Shown here: positions 1 to 8,113 of the stretch, piece by piece | Layout: every line of letters begins with the position of its first letter | Position numbering within the stretch: position 1 is the stretch's first letter | Assembly: GCA_016792845.1 (NCBI GenBank) | Contig: JAEUKH010000008.1 | Span: 1 to 64,000, forward strand | DNA length: 64,000 nt | Reading direction: 5' to 3' | From: Myxococcales bacterium | GTDB taxonomy: Bacteria > Myxococcota_A > Polyangia > Polyangiales > Ga0077539 | The notes under the pieces: generated by a model | Database searches by the model: none | Told to the model about the DNA's origin: nothing | What the model saw: the letters and a program-made list of their open reading frames with translations, nothing else | Program-made: the position numbers and the translations under genes

Positions 1-40
1 GTGGTCGCCCGCCGCCTGCCGCCCGTCGCCTGCCGCCCAC

Positions 41-89
41 CGTCCGTCGCCCGTTGGGGTGGGGGCGACCCTTGTGGTCGCCCGTCGCC
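41..89. repeat. Direct repeat A, copy 1 (49 bp)
   Basis: This 49-base block recurs without a mismatch at 202-250. It contains the hairpin with arms GGGCGACC/GGTCGCCC and loop CTTGT. The two copies diverge immediately after the shared CCCGTCGCC end. Confidence 0.85.
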
Positions 90-119
90 CGCCGCCCACC
101 GCCCGTCGCCCGTCGCCCA

Positions 120-165
120 CACGCGGGTCGACGTTTTCGACGAACGTTGACGCGTTCGGGCAGGC
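120..165. repeat. Direct repeat B, copy 1 (46 bp)
   Basis: This 46-base block recurs at 386-431 with two substitutions. It includes a small inverted repeat, CGAACG then six bases then CGTTCG at 141-158, and it ends with the left arm of the hairpin at 158-178. Confidence 0.8.
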
Positions 166-178
166 ACAAGGCCTGCCC
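158..178. repeat. REP-like hairpin with covarying arms
   Basis: Arms GGGCAGGC (158-165) and GCCTGCCC (171-178) flank loop ACAAG. Read on the minus strand the loop is CTTGT, the same as in the hairpins at 63-83 and 224-244. The outer GGGC/GCCC pairs are also shared, while the inner four base pairs differ in a compensated way. This points to one hairpin family present in both orientations. Confidence 0.7.
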
Positions 179-201
179 CTACGGTGGTTGATGTCGCCTG
201 C

Positions 202-250
202 CGTCCGTCGCCCGTTGGGGTGGGGGCGACCCTTGTGGTCGCCCGTCGCC
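202..250. repeat. Direct repeat A, copy 2 (49 bp)
   Basis: Identical to 41-89 and contains the same hairpin at 224-244. Its distance from copy 1 is 161 bases. The material between and after the copies is made of the short GCCCGTCGCC-like units. Confidence 0.85.
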
Positions 251-286
251 TGCCGTCCGTCGCCTGCCGCCCACCGTCCGTTACCC

Positions 287-328
287 GTTGCCCACCGCCC
301 GTTGCCCACCGCCCGTTGCCCACCGCCC
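287..328. repeat. Tandem repeat, 3 x 14 bp
   Basis: The unit GTTGCCCACCGCCC occurs three times in perfect tandem (287-300, 301-314, 315-328). A partial fourth unit begins at 329. Confidence 0.9.
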
Positions 329-385
329 GTTGCCCGTCGCCTGCCGTCCGTCGCCGGTCGCCGGTCGCCCGCCGCCCATCACCCG

Positions 386-431
386 CACGCGGGTCGATGT
401 TTTCGACGAACGTTGACGCATTCGGGCAGGC
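386..431. repeat. Direct repeat B, copy 2 (46 bp)
   Basis: A copy of 120-165 with two substitutions. It ends with GGGCAGGC, the left hairpin arm, but the loop and right arm seen after copy 1 are missing here, so the associated hairpin is truncated. Confidence 0.8.
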
Positions 432-460
432 TCTCTCCCCCGCACCCATCGCTGCGACCC

Positions 461-1873
461 TCACCGCCAGATCACCAGCTCGTTGGGACGAAAGACACGC
501 GGCCAGGCTCGTTCGAGCGCATCACGGGCTGCCTCTTGCCGTGCCCCCGGCCATGCGCCGGGCCTGAGGTCAAGAACCACCTGGCGACCTGAACGCCGCG
601 ACGTGCGGAGACGCGCCTCTACGTCTTCGGGCCAACCCCACCCCGCGCACACGCGCTGCCAATCGAGCCCCCGAGCCCGCGTCGCGGCGTGAAGCGTCGC
701 GCTCCAGCCGATCGCACCGCACGACTGCCCCGCCCAGAACTCCGCACGCTCGGCCGCCACCTCACTCCGTCGCGGAACCTCCGCCAACAGTCGCACCAAC
801 GGTCGCTGACGCCACGCCAGAAGCCCACCGCCGAGCGCCCATGGGATCACCAACACCATCGCCAGGCACCCGCGTCGAACCCCGGCGAGACCGAAGCCCG
901 CAGGCAGCGCGACCCCCATCGCGAACGCGCCAAGCAGGTACCGCGGAGAAAACGAAACGTCTTGGTAGAACGCCAAGGCCGCAAGCTGAGCGAGGTTGAA
1001 ATACACCACCGCCCGGGCTTCGCGCGCACCGCGAAACCATCGAAGCAGGCCCCAGAGCCCCGCAACGCTCAACGCGACTAGCCACAGAAACCACCAGCGG
1101 AGCTCGGCCACATGCCATGGGTGCGCGAGCCCCTCGGCGCGCATCGCCACGCGCCATGCTGCAAAGCGCGCCCAATAGTCAGGCGTGTGGAGCTGACTCC
1201 AGCAAACTGACAACGCAGGGATCGCGAGCCCCGACAGGGCGAACACCCCAATGCGTGGAAGCCGCGACGGCGCTTGCCGAGAGAGCCAATACACAAACAA
1301 CAATGCATGCGTCGCAGAGGGCTCGCGGGTCGCGACAGAGGCTCCCAACAAGAGCCCCGAGAGCGCGAGCCGTGAACACGAGGGCGAGACCCCAAAGACC
1401 GCGTAGCTCAACGCGATCAAGGCCATCGCCGGGGCGTCGGTCAGCACCGCGTCAGCCGTGTTCGCCCACGCCGGAGACAACGCGACCACCAAGCCCGCGA
1501 CGGTGGCTGCTCTGGGAGCGGCGCCGTACCGCCGCGCGGCCTCCGCCACCGCGGGCGCGGCCAAGGCCGAGATCATGCCCCAGAACGCTCGAAGCGCGGG
1601 TTCGAGCGTGCCTACGCTGCCCAGGGTCTGTAACCAAACCCGCGCAACGACCTGGCTGGTGATGACAAAGAAGGGGCGGCCGAGAAAGAGCCCACCCACG
1701 TCTCCGCGGTGCGCCTGCGCGACGTAGCCGAACGAATCCCAATAGAGAAAGCCCCCCGGGCCGAGGAGCCGCAGGCTCGCGAAGGCGATACACCAGAGCC
1801 ACAGCCAACGCGCGGCCCAAGATGCATTGGGTGATGCAGAAGGTTGACGCTCCGTGAAAGAGACTGGCACCAT
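461..1873 (-). CDS. Membrane glycosyltransferase-like protein (GT-C/ArnT type)
   Basis: A 470-residue polytopic membrane protein with roughly eight to ten hydrophobic helices between residues 22 and 350 and a soluble C-terminal part of about 110 residues. Near the end of the first helix it has YWDSFGY with an acidic residue at 46. This is the position of the catalytic acidic residue in the first outer loop of GT-C enzymes such as GT39/ArnT. By family the reaction would be transfer of a sugar from a polyprenyl-phosphate donor on the periplasmic side, but donor and acceptor are unknown. The ATG at 1873 is preceded by GAGGAG three bases upstream. The gene is divergent from the Roadblock gene with only about 30 bases between them. 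Its 3' end borders the repeat region. The family assignment rests on topology and one motif. Confidence 0.6.
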   Translation of the reverse strand: MVPVSFTERQPSASPNASWAARWLWLWCIAFASLRLLGPGGFLYWDSFGYVAQAHRGDVGGLFLGRPFFVITSQVVARVWLQTLGSVGTLEPALRAFWGMISALAAPAVAEAARRYGAAPRAATVAGLVVALSPAWANTADAVLTDAPAMALIALSYAVFGVSPSCSRLALSGLLLGASVATREPSATHALLFVYWLSRQAPSRLPRIGVFALSGLAIPALSVCWSQLHTPDYWARFAAWRVAMRAEGLAHPWHVAELRWWFLWLVALSVAGLWGLLRWFRGAREARAVVYFNLAQLAALAFYQDVSFSPRYLLGAFAMGVALPAGFGLAGVRRGCLAMVLVIPWALGGGLLAWRQRPLVRLLAEVPRRSEVAAERAEFWAGQSCGAIGWSATLHAATRARGLDWQRVCAGWGWPEDVEARLRTSRRSGRQVVLDLRPGAWPGARQEAARDALERAWPRVFRPNELVIWR

Positions 1874-1905
1874 CGGCTCCTCACGTAGCGCGGAGTGTGG
1901 TCACA

Positions 1906-2265
1906 ATGTTCAAGGAAACGTTGCGCGAAATCGTCGAAGGCACCGACGGCGCGGTGGCAGGCCTTCTCATGGGTTTCGATGGCATCGAGATCGACAAATA
2001 CTCTCGCGATGACAGTGAGCTCGACATCCAGACCATCGGGATGGAGCTCTCAGGTGTGCTCGGCGGCATCGGCCGCGCCACGCAACAGCTCGAAGCCGGC
2101 GTCGCCCGCGAGGTGGCGATCCAGGCCGAGAAGTTCACCATCGTGGTGCGCGTGCTCAACCCCGAGTATGTCGTCGCCTTGGCGCTCAACCCTGGGGCCA
2201 ACTTCGGCAAGGGGCGCTTCCTCTTGAGGGTCGCCGCGCCGCGCTTGCTCGAAGCCTTGGGGTGA
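1906..2265 (+). CDS. Roadblock/LC7 domain protein (MglB-like)
   Basis: A small soluble protein of about 119 residues that is a single Roadblock/LC7 domain. The N-terminus has the typical MFKETLREIVEGTDGAVAG pattern followed by a LLMGFDGIEI strand and ends in an amphipathic helix. In myxobacteria such proteins, MglB for example, act with small Ras-like GTPases in polarity and motility. No GTPase gene is next to this one, so a specific role cannot be given. ATG 1906 is preferred because GGAG lies 10 bases upstream; a GTG at 1897 would add three residues. The stop is three bases before the aroQ start, so the two genes are probably cotranscribed. Confidence 0.8.
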   Translation: MFKETLREIVEGTDGAVAGLLMGFDGIEIDKYSRDDSELDIQTIGMELSGVLGGIGRATQQLEAGVAREVAIQAEKFTIVVRVLNPEYVVALALNPGANFGKGRFLLRVAAPRLLEALG

Positions 2266-2268
2266 TCC

Positions 2269-2736
2269 TTGTCGGCGTCGAGGCCCTTCATTCTCGTCTT
2301 GCACGGCCCCAATCTCAACGCCCTCGGGTCGCGCGAACCAGCGATCTACGGCGCTGACACTCTGTTGAGCATCGACGCCTCTCTGCGCGCCCGGGCCGCG
2401 ACGCTGGGGTGCGACGTGCTGTGCGTGCAGAGCGCCTCAGAGGCCGTCTTGGTCGACGCCGTCCTCGACGCGGGGCGCTGGGCCGACGGGGTGGTCATCA
2501 ACCCAGGGGCGCTCACGCACACCTCGGTGGCGCTCCGTGACGCGGTGCTCGCCGCGGGCGTACCCGTCGTCGAGTGTCACCTCAGCCACACCGATCGCCG
2601 CGAGGCCTTTCGTCGCCGCTCGTGGCTGGGGCCGGCCTGCGTGGGGCGTGTGCAGGGCTTCGGGGCGACGAGCTACCTCCTCGCGCTCGAAGGGCTCGTG
2701 GCGCATCTCGCGCGGGCGCATCAGGGCGGGCGCTGA
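2269..2736 (+). CDS. aroQ: Type II 3-dehydroquinate dehydratase
   Basis: This 155-residue cytoplasmic enzyme has the length and motifs of type II dehydroquinases, which convert 3-dehydroquinate to 3-dehydroshikimate in aromatic amino acid synthesis. It shows GPNLN at 13-17, SREPAIYG with the catalytic Tyr27, and ECH with the catalytic His104. The following loop reads LSHTDRREAFRRRS, so the usual Asn after LS is His. The most likely start is TTG 2269, three bases after the Roadblock stop, which implies translational coupling. No other shikimate-pathway gene is nearby. The family forms dodecamers. Confidence 0.93.
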   Translation: MSASRPFILVLHGPNLNALGSREPAIYGADTLLSIDASLRARAATLGCDVLCVQSASEAVLVDAVLDAGRWADGVVINPGALTHTSVALRDAVLAAGVPVVECHLSHTDRREAFRRRSWLGPACVGRVQGFGATSYLLALEGLVAHLARAHQGGR

Positions 2737-2768
2737 GCTAAAGAAGGGCACGGGCCGGGCGGGTTCGC

Positions 2769-2798
2769 TTGACCTGCGGGCGCCGTGGCGCCTACCCT
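2769..2798 (+). promoter_or_regulatory. Predicted promoter of the TPR gene
   Basis: TTGACC (2769-2774) is separated by 18 bases from TACCCT (2793-2798), about 65 bases before the GTG at 2865. The -10 resembles those at 36669 and 59213 in this window. No mapping data are available. Confidence 0.5.
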
Positions 2799-2864
2799 GC
2801 AAACAAGAAGCGTGATCCTGGTTGGGCAACACACTTCGCGCACCTTTAACGCAGCGGCCACGAC

Positions 2865-5327
2865 GTGAGCACCGAGCGCCAGAAGATCGTCGATTCGGCA
2901 CAGAAGTTTGCGGCCAAGGGCCAGTTCGACAAGGCCATTGCTGAGTACCAGCGGGCGTTGCGCGAAGACCCGAACGACGTGCGTGTGTTGTTGAAGGTCG
3001 GCGACCTTCAGCTCCGCTTGAACGCGCCGCCTGCGGCGATCGAGACCTACGCGCGGGTGGGGGCCATCTACGAGCAGCAGGGCTTTCATCAGAAGGCCAT
3101 CGCGGTCTACAAGCAGATCTTGCAGATCGATCCGTCGCGCGACGTGCTCCATTTGAAGCTCGCCGACCTCTATGTGCGCCTCGGCTTGGGGCCCGACGCG
3201 ATGCAACACTTGGGCTTCGCCGCCCAACGCATGGCCAAGGGTGACCAGCCTGAGCACCTCGTCGCCGTGTATCGCAAGATGCTCCAGGTCGATGCGAACA
3301 ATGTCGCCACGCGCATCCGTCTGGCCGAGCTCCTCTCACGGTTGAACAAGATCGCCGACGCGGTCAAAGAGTTTGAGCAGAGCTGCGCCCTGCTCGAGCA
3401 GATCGATCGGGTCGACGATTGGGCGCGGGTGGCTGAGCGGCTCTCGTTCTTCAAGCCCGACGATGTGGCCCTCGCGCGCAAGCTCGCGGCCTACTACCTC
3501 GAACACGAGTCGGCGCCGAAGGCCCTCTCGAAGCTACAGGTCGCGTACAAGGCCGACGCGCGGCATGTGCCGACGCTCGAGCTCCTGGCGCAGGCGTTTC
3601 GCGCGTTGGGGCAGCTCCCCAAGGCGCTGCCGGTGCTCAAAGAGATCGCGCGCATTCATGGCGACGCGGGCCGGGCGCGCGAGCGGCACGAGGCGTGGCG
3701 TCGGGTGCTCGAGCTCGCGCCGACTGACGAAGAGGCGCGGGCGGCGCTGAAAGAGCAGTCAGAGCGGCGTCCGTTGTCTGAGATCGCTGACGAAGACGAG
3801 CCTGACGTTGAAGAGATCGAGGCCGCCGACGATGACAGCGCCGAGGTCATGGTCGACGACGAGGCCGAGGTCGTCTTTGATCTCAAGCCCTCGGTGCCTC
3901 CGGGCGAAGAGGCCCCCGAGGCGTCGGCACCGTCGCTGATGCCCCAAGCGGCTTCGCAGACCACGGGGGTGGTGCGCGCCCCAGCGGCGCAGGGCCCGGC
4001 GGCGCGAGGCGCGGGGCGGCTCCCGTTGCGGCCTCCGAGCGCGGGGGTACAGCGGCCTGCGAGCCCTGCGGTGCCGACGGTGACCTCGCAAGAGCGCAAC
4101 GCGGCCGAGGCGTCGCGGCTCTTGGGCGAGGCCGAGATTTTTTTGAAGTACGGGCTCCGGGGCAAGGTGACCGATCACCTGCACCGCGCGATGCAGCTCG
4201 ACGGGGCCAACCTTGAGCTTCAGCTCCGGGTGCGCGACCTCTACCTGAGCATGAACGACCCCGCGGGGATCGTGAGAGCGTCGCTTCAGGTCGCGCGGCT
4301 CTTGAAAGACAGCGACCCCGCGACGGCGCTGGCCGAGGTGCATCGGGCGCTCGAAATCGACCCGGGCGATGCGCAAGCGCGGGCGCTCGAAGAGCAGCTC
4401 CAGACGGTGCTCGCGTCGTTGGCGGGGCCTGACGCCTTCCAAGACGAGACGATGTACGACGCCGCGCCGGGGTATGGCAGCCCCGAGGCGGTGTACGGGC
4501 AGGTTCAGACCTTCAGCGAGGCGAACGAAGCGCCCCTCGACGACGGGCCGCGATACAGCGAGACGCCGCGCCCCGAGATCGAAGAGGGCCTCGACGAGGC
4601 CGAGTTCTTCGTCACCCAAGGGCTCTACGACGACGCCCGCGACACCTTGCGGCAGCTCCTCGAGCTCTACCCCAATCACCCCTTGGTGCTTGATCGATGG
4701 GCCGAGCTTGAGCAGCTCGCCATGATGCGCGGCGCCGACCAGAACGCGGTGGGGGGCGACTTCTCGCTCGGCGCGGTCTTTGATGAAGAGTCGCAGGCCC
4801 TCGGCATGCTCGAAGCCGAGCCCGATGCGGTCTCGCTCGACGACGGCTTCGTGCCCGAACACACCGGGGCCCTGAGCGTCGAAGACTGCGACACCCACTA
4901 CGACCTCGGGATCGCCTACAAAGAGATGGGCCTCCACGACGACGCCATCGCAGAGTTCAAGATCGCGACCATGAGCCCGGTGCGGCAGTGCATCGGCGAG
5001 ACCATGATCGGGCTCTGTTACATCGAGAAGGGCGACGCCGCGTCGGCCATCGAGCATTTCAAGCGCGGGCTCCAGGCGCCCCAACGCACCGAGCACGAAG
5101 AGCTCGGGCTGTATTTCGAGATGGGCGCCGCATACCAGGCCGCGGGCGACTACGCCGAGGCGCTCTACTTCTTCCAGAAGGTCGAGAAGCGCGACCCCAC
5201 CTTCCGCGAGGTGTCGGCCTTCGTCGAGGCGTTGCAGAACTACGCCGGGCACAGCACCTCGCACGCGCGCATCGCCCCCGGCATCGAAGACCTCGACCGC
5301 GCCTTCGACGAGTTCGTCAAAGAGTGA
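2865..5327 (+). CDS. Large TPR repeat protein
   Basis: An 820-residue soluble protein without a signal peptide. Residues 1-300 are successive tetratricopeptide repeats, beginning with KFAAKGQFDKAIAEYQRAL. An acidic then Pro/Ala-rich linker spans about 300-400. Further TPR-like repeats follow at about 405-510, 580-625 and 660-790, for example DTHYDLGIAYKEMGLHDDA. TPR arrays are protein-interaction scaffolds, and long acidic TPR proteins of this build are common in myxobacteria, but no partner can be named. It starts with GTG at 2865 after the promoter at 2769-2798. Its last 11 bases overlap the 3' end of the convergent J-like gene. Confidence 0.75.
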   Translation: MSTERQKIVDSAQKFAAKGQFDKAIAEYQRALREDPNDVRVLLKVGDLQLRLNAPPAAIETYARVGAIYEQQGFHQKAIAVYKQILQIDPSRDVLHLKLADLYVRLGLGPDAMQHLGFAAQRMAKGDQPEHLVAVYRKMLQVDANNVATRIRLAELLSRLNKIADAVKEFEQSCALLEQIDRVDDWARVAERLSFFKPDDVALARKLAAYYLEHESAPKALSKLQVAYKADARHVPTLELLAQAFRALGQLPKALPVLKEIARIHGDAGRARERHEAWRRVLELAPTDEEARAALKEQSERRPLSEIADEDEPDVEEIEAADDDSAEVMVDDEAEVVFDLKPSVPPGEEAPEASAPSLMPQAASQTTGVVRAPAAQGPAARGAGRLPLRPPSAGVQRPASPAVPTVTSQERNAAEASRLLGEAEIFLKYGLRGKVTDHLHRAMQLDGANLELQLRVRDLYLSMNDPAGIVRASLQVARLLKDSDPATALAEVHRALEIDPGDAQARALEEQLQTVLASLAGPDAFQDETMYDAAPGYGSPEAVYGQVQTFSEANEAPLDDGPRYSETPRPEIEEGLDEAEFFVTQGLYDDARDTLRQLLELYPNHPLVLDRWAELEQLAMMRGADQNAVGGDFSLGAVFDEESQALGMLEAEPDAVSLDDGFVPEHTGALSVEDCDTHYDLGIAYKEMGLHDDAIAEFKIATMSPVRQCIGETMIGLCYIEKGDAASAIEHFKRGLQAPQRTEHEELGLYFEMGAAYQAAGDYAEALYFFQKVEKRDPTFREVSAFVEALQNYAGHSTSHARIAPGIEDLDRAFDEFVKE

Positions 5328-6588
5328 GCCGCGCCGCGAGGCTCTCATACCCTCGCTGCGCTTGGGTGTAGGCCGCCGCCGCGGCCGAGGCCGGGGTCGC
5401 CCGCCGGAGCCGCGCCGCGAGGGCGTGCCAGCCCTGTCGAAGGGCCCCTAGCTCGACGGGCCACGCCAGCGCGGCCTCGCGTAGAAAATACGCTGCGTCG
5501 GCGCTGAGCGGCGCGCTGTCGACCTTCGGTTTTTGTGAGGGGCGCGGCTTCGGCCGCGGGGTCGTCGGGGGCGGCGGCCATTCGTTCACCGCGCCCGCGC
5601 TCTGCTTCGAAGAAACCGATGGCTTTTCAGGTGTTTGGGGCAATGCCGCGAGGGCCGCAGTGAGGGCCTCATAGCCCTTGAGCGCGCGATGAAAGTCACG
5701 CCCCGAGGCCTCTCCCGCGCGATCGGGGTGAAGCGCCGCGATGACCTCACGCCGCGCCCCGACGAGCCGCCCGGGAGCGCAGGGCCACTCGGTGAGCTTC
5801 GCGACTTCGAGAAAGTACTCAGCCTCGAACGAGAGCCCCCGCGGACTCAGCGCTGGGCCCGGAGCCGGGGGCGGCGGGCACGGCTCTGCGTCGTCTGGAA
5901 GACCGCCAAAGCCCGTGACCGGCCTCTTGGCCCGAGCCTTGGGCTTCTTCACCCCAGGCGCCGGAGCCGCTTCGGCGCGCGGAGCATCCTTGGGCGTCGC
6001 CTTTGGCGTCGTCTTGGGCGTCGCCTTGGGCGCGGCCTTGGTCTGCGCCTCAGGCTCGGCGCTGGCCTCTCTCGTCGGCGCCACGACGAAGCGCTTGGGC
6101 ACCCGCTCGAACCCGTCGAAGCCGTGGGCCCGCGCCAGGGCCTCAAGCTGCTTGAGCGCCTCAGAGACCGTCACCTCGCGGGGGCCCAGGGTGAGCGAGA
6201 GGCACATCCACAAGGGGCTGCCCTGACACATCGCGAGGAGCGCCCGCACCGCGTAGAGCGCCGTGTAGGCGCGAAGCTTCGAGCCGCGTTCAAAATCGCG
6301 TGCCATGACGCGAAGATCGACCCGACCCGTGAGCCGCGCACGCCAGAGCGCGCCGCGGGTCTCGGCGGCGACCAGGCCGTGCTCGATCAGCCAGCGTACC
6401 ACCCGCTCGTGCCCCTGCAACGCGGGCTCGTGGGTGTTCAACACCTGGGTGATGGCGCGACCCAGGCGGCCCTCGACCAGGGGCGAGACCCGCCCGCGCG
6501 ACTGACCCGCGCCGTGCAAGACCCCCAAGGCCTCAAAGGGCGGCGTGGGCCCCACCACAAAGCTCAACCTTCGATGCACCATCGCCAC
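5317..6588 (-). CDS. J-domain-like protein with HPD motif
   Basis: A 423-residue protein. The N-terminal 175 residues are mainly helical and unrecognised. An Ala/Lys/Pro/Thr-rich linker follows (about 180-225), with histone H1-like KATPK repeats. Then come two modules of similar layout. The first starts EAEYFLEVAKL and contains AALHPDRAG and YEALTAAL. The second starts DAAYFLREAAL and ends YESLAARL. The first keeps the HPD tripeptide that J-domains use to stimulate DnaK/Hsp70; the second lacks it. The GTG at 6588 has AAGGGG seven bases upstream; ATG 6582 is the alternative. The gene follows the 7287-6613 gene by 24 bases. The J assignment is by motif and helix pattern only. Confidence 0.6.
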   Translation of the reverse strand: MAMVHRRLSFVVGPTPPFEALGVLHGAGQSRGRVSPLVEGRLGRAITQVLNTHEPALQGHERVVRWLIEHGLVAAETRGALWRARLTGRVDLRVMARDFERGSKLRAYTALYAVRALLAMCQGSPLWMCLSLTLGPREVTVSEALKQLEALARAHGFDGFERVPKRFVVAPTREASAEPEAQTKAAPKATPKTTPKATPKDAPRAEAAPAPGVKKPKARAKRPVTGFGGLPDDAEPCPPPPAPGPALSPRGLSFEAEYFLEVAKLTEWPCAPGRLVGARREVIAALHPDRAGEASGRDFHRALKGYEALTAALAALPQTPEKPSVSSKQSAGAVNEWPPPPTTPRPKPRPSQKPKVDSAPLSADAAYFLREAALAWPVELGALRQGWHALAARLRRATPASAAAAAYTQAQRGYESLAARLTL

Positions 6589-6612
6589 AGCAACGCCCCT
6601 TCTGCGAGGGCC

Positions 6613-7287
6613 TCAGGCCACCCGCGCGGGCAGCAGGTTGCCCGCAAACACGCGGTCAAGATCGAGGCTCTCGATGCCACGCTCCCAATTGCGGGCGCGG
6701 CTCTGGAGCCACAGCGCCAACGCCGCCAGGTTCGACTCGCTGCTCTTTTGTGCGCGCGAGATCTTCTCGACGATGGCCCCCGAGGGGAGCCGCATCCGAA
6801 GGCGCGCCCAGTTGGCGTCGCTGTCCCAGGTGACCTTGACGTCGCGCTCGGCGATGCCCAGCCGCGCGAAGGCGCTGCGAAACACCTCGATCGACTCGGC
6901 GACCCCTTTGGTGCCCTCGTAGCTCGCTGTACGCGCGAGGGTGAAGCGCACCGCGGCGTTGTCGTTGCGCGCGAGCGCCATGCTGTCAGCGAAGGCCTCG
7001 GCGAAGGTCTCGATGCCTCGCTCAAGGTTACGAGCCCGGTCTTCGAGCCAGAGCGCCAGGCACGCCAGGTTGCCCGAAGGCGTAGGCTGCGTGCTGCATG
7101 TGCGGCGCACCGTCGCGTCGCCGTAGCGAAAGCTCACCGTGTAGCCGCCCGTCTCGGCGCCTGCACCCGGCGCCACCTGAAGCTCGCGGAGCCCGAGCCG
7201 CTTCTCAAGCCGCGTGAGCTTCTCGTGCGCTTCGTTGGCGCTCATTTCACCACGATACAAGTTCGGTCGTTGGGGCTGCGTTGTCAT
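6613..7287 (-). CDS. Internally duplicated protein, J-protein-associated type
   Basis: A 224-residue protein built of two copies of one module. Copy 1 (about 35-110) has a beta-rich part with YTVSFRYGDATVRRTC followed by NLACLALWLEDRARNLERGI. Copy 2 (about 145-220) has LRMRLPSGAIVEKI followed by NLAALALWLQSRARNWERGI. The NL-A-L-LWL-R-ERGI pattern resembles a domain that I recall accompanying J-domains in phage- and actinobacterial-type proteins; this is from memory and unverified. ATG 7287 is chosen because upstream codons read as Arg/Ser-rich filler. It probably forms an operon with the J-like gene 24 bases downstream, itself a duplicated-module protein. Function is unknown. Confidence 0.65.
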   Translation of the reverse strand: MTTQPQRPNLYRGEMSANEAHEKLTRLEKRLGLRELQVAPGAGAETGGYTVSFRYGDATVRRTCSTQPTPSGNLACLALWLEDRARNLERGIETFAEAFADSMALARNDNAAVRFTLARTASYEGTKGVAESIEVFRSAFARLGIAERDVKVTWDSDANWARLRMRLPSGAIVEKISRAQKSSESNLAALALWLQSRARNWERGIESLDLDRVFAGNLLPARVA

Positions 7288-7420
7288 CGCCTCTTGGGCC
7301 TCCGGCGGGGTCGAGGGGCGCACACCAGCCGGCGCCCGACACAACACCACGTCAAGACAAGACCCTACGACGAGACTGAACGCTTGGCCAGCCCCCTCGG
7401 TGACATACCCTGACCGGAGC

Positions 7421-8113
7421 CTAGAAGGGCATCCAGGTGCGCCGCGAGGGGATGCGCTGCGGGCCTGCGGGGCGCGAGACCGAGCGCACGACCTGCCGCG
7501 GGGCGGCCTCTTCGCTGAAGTTTTGCGTGGCGACGTAGACGTCGTCGAGGTCGCGGGTGGTGAGCGTGAGAGTCGGGTTCTGCGGGCGCAAGAGGGGCTG
7601 CTGCGCGGTGTCAATGCGCAGCGCGATGGGCTCGCCGGTGTTGACCCGAAAGAGCATGTGGGCCACCCCCTGGAGGTCGGTGCGGGTGATCTCGCGGCCG
7701 TTGTAGACGATCGGGAGGTTCGGGTGACCGGGGGTGCGCACGACCACCGCGGCGATGCGCTGTGAGGGTGGGCAGCGCACGGTGGTCTCGGTGCCGTCGT
7801 TGCGACCCCCGTCGCCGAGCGAGAGGGTCGAGCGGAGCATCACGGGCACCTCTTGCGAGGCGGGTGAGAAGCCCGCGGGGCAGCGCACCGTGAGGTTCAG
7901 CGTGGTGCCTTCGACGCCCGGGGTTTGAAGCACAAAGGTGCCGTTGTTGTCGGTGCGACCGAGCTCTCGGTCACGGTAGAGCACCACCGCGCCCGGCATC
8001 GCCCGGGTGTCGCTCTGCACCCGAAGGGTGAGCGAGTACATCGACGGCGGCGGCGGCTCGCCACACCCGAGGAGCCCAAAAATAGCCAGCGAGGCGAAGC
8101 GTCGGGTGCTCAT
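7421..8113 (-). CDS. Lipoprotein at the end of the Tad locus
   Basis: A 230-residue predicted lipoprotein. The signal peptide MSTRRFASLAIFGLLGC ends in a clean lipobox with Cys17, followed by a Pro-rich tether. The rest is beta-rich, with two segments resembling carboxypeptidase-regulatory or Ig-like folds: GAVVLYRDRELGRTDNNGTF and IVYNGREITRTDLQGV. The ATG at 8113 overlaps the stop of the upstream FHA gene as ATGA, so it is translationally coupled to the last part of the Tad operon. A role at the outer membrane in pilus assembly is plausible from position only. Confidence 0.65.
   Translation of the reverse strand: MSTRRFASLAIFGLLGCGEPPPPSMYSLTLRVQSDTRAMPGAVVLYRDRELGRTDNNGTFVLQTPGVEGTTLNLTVRCPAGFSPASQEVPVMLRSTLSLGDGGRNDGTETTVRCPPSQRIAAVVVRTPGHPNLPIVYNGREITRTDLQGVAHMLFRVNTGEPIALRIDTAQQPLLRPQNPTLTLTTRDLDDVYVATQNFSEEAAPRQVVRSVSRPAGPQRIPSRRTWMPF

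Larger units (their letters stand above)
1..431. repeat. Hairpin-rich low-complexity repeat region
   Basis: The first 460 bases hold no believable gene. They are made of permuted short units such as GCCCGTCGCC, GCCTGCC and CCGTCCGTCGCC, with larger duplicated blocks annotated separately. Two kinds of 21-base hairpin stand out. One has arms GGGCGACC and GGTCGCCC around loop CTTGT (63-83 and 224-244, plus a right arm cut by the window edge at 3-10). The other has arms GGGCAGGC and GCCTGCCC around loop ACAAG (158-178). Open frames here translate to Pro/Arg/His-rich repeats and are not proteins. The region looks like REP-type intergenic repeat DNA downstream of the gene that ends at 461. Confidence 0.8.

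Noticed and set aside
1..431. CRISPR-like array
   Set aside because: Repeats are of mixed length and type with no unique spacers of constant size, and there are no cas genes.
3759..5348. Long open frame on the minus strand opposite the TPR gene
   Set aside because: High GC leaves stop-free antisense frames. The opposite strand has clear TPR repeats and a promoter.
7288..7614. N-terminal extension of the duplicated-module gene up to 7614
   Set aside because: The added residues are Ser/Arg/Pro filler and overlap the lipoprotein gene in another frame. ATG 7287 gives a sensible protein.
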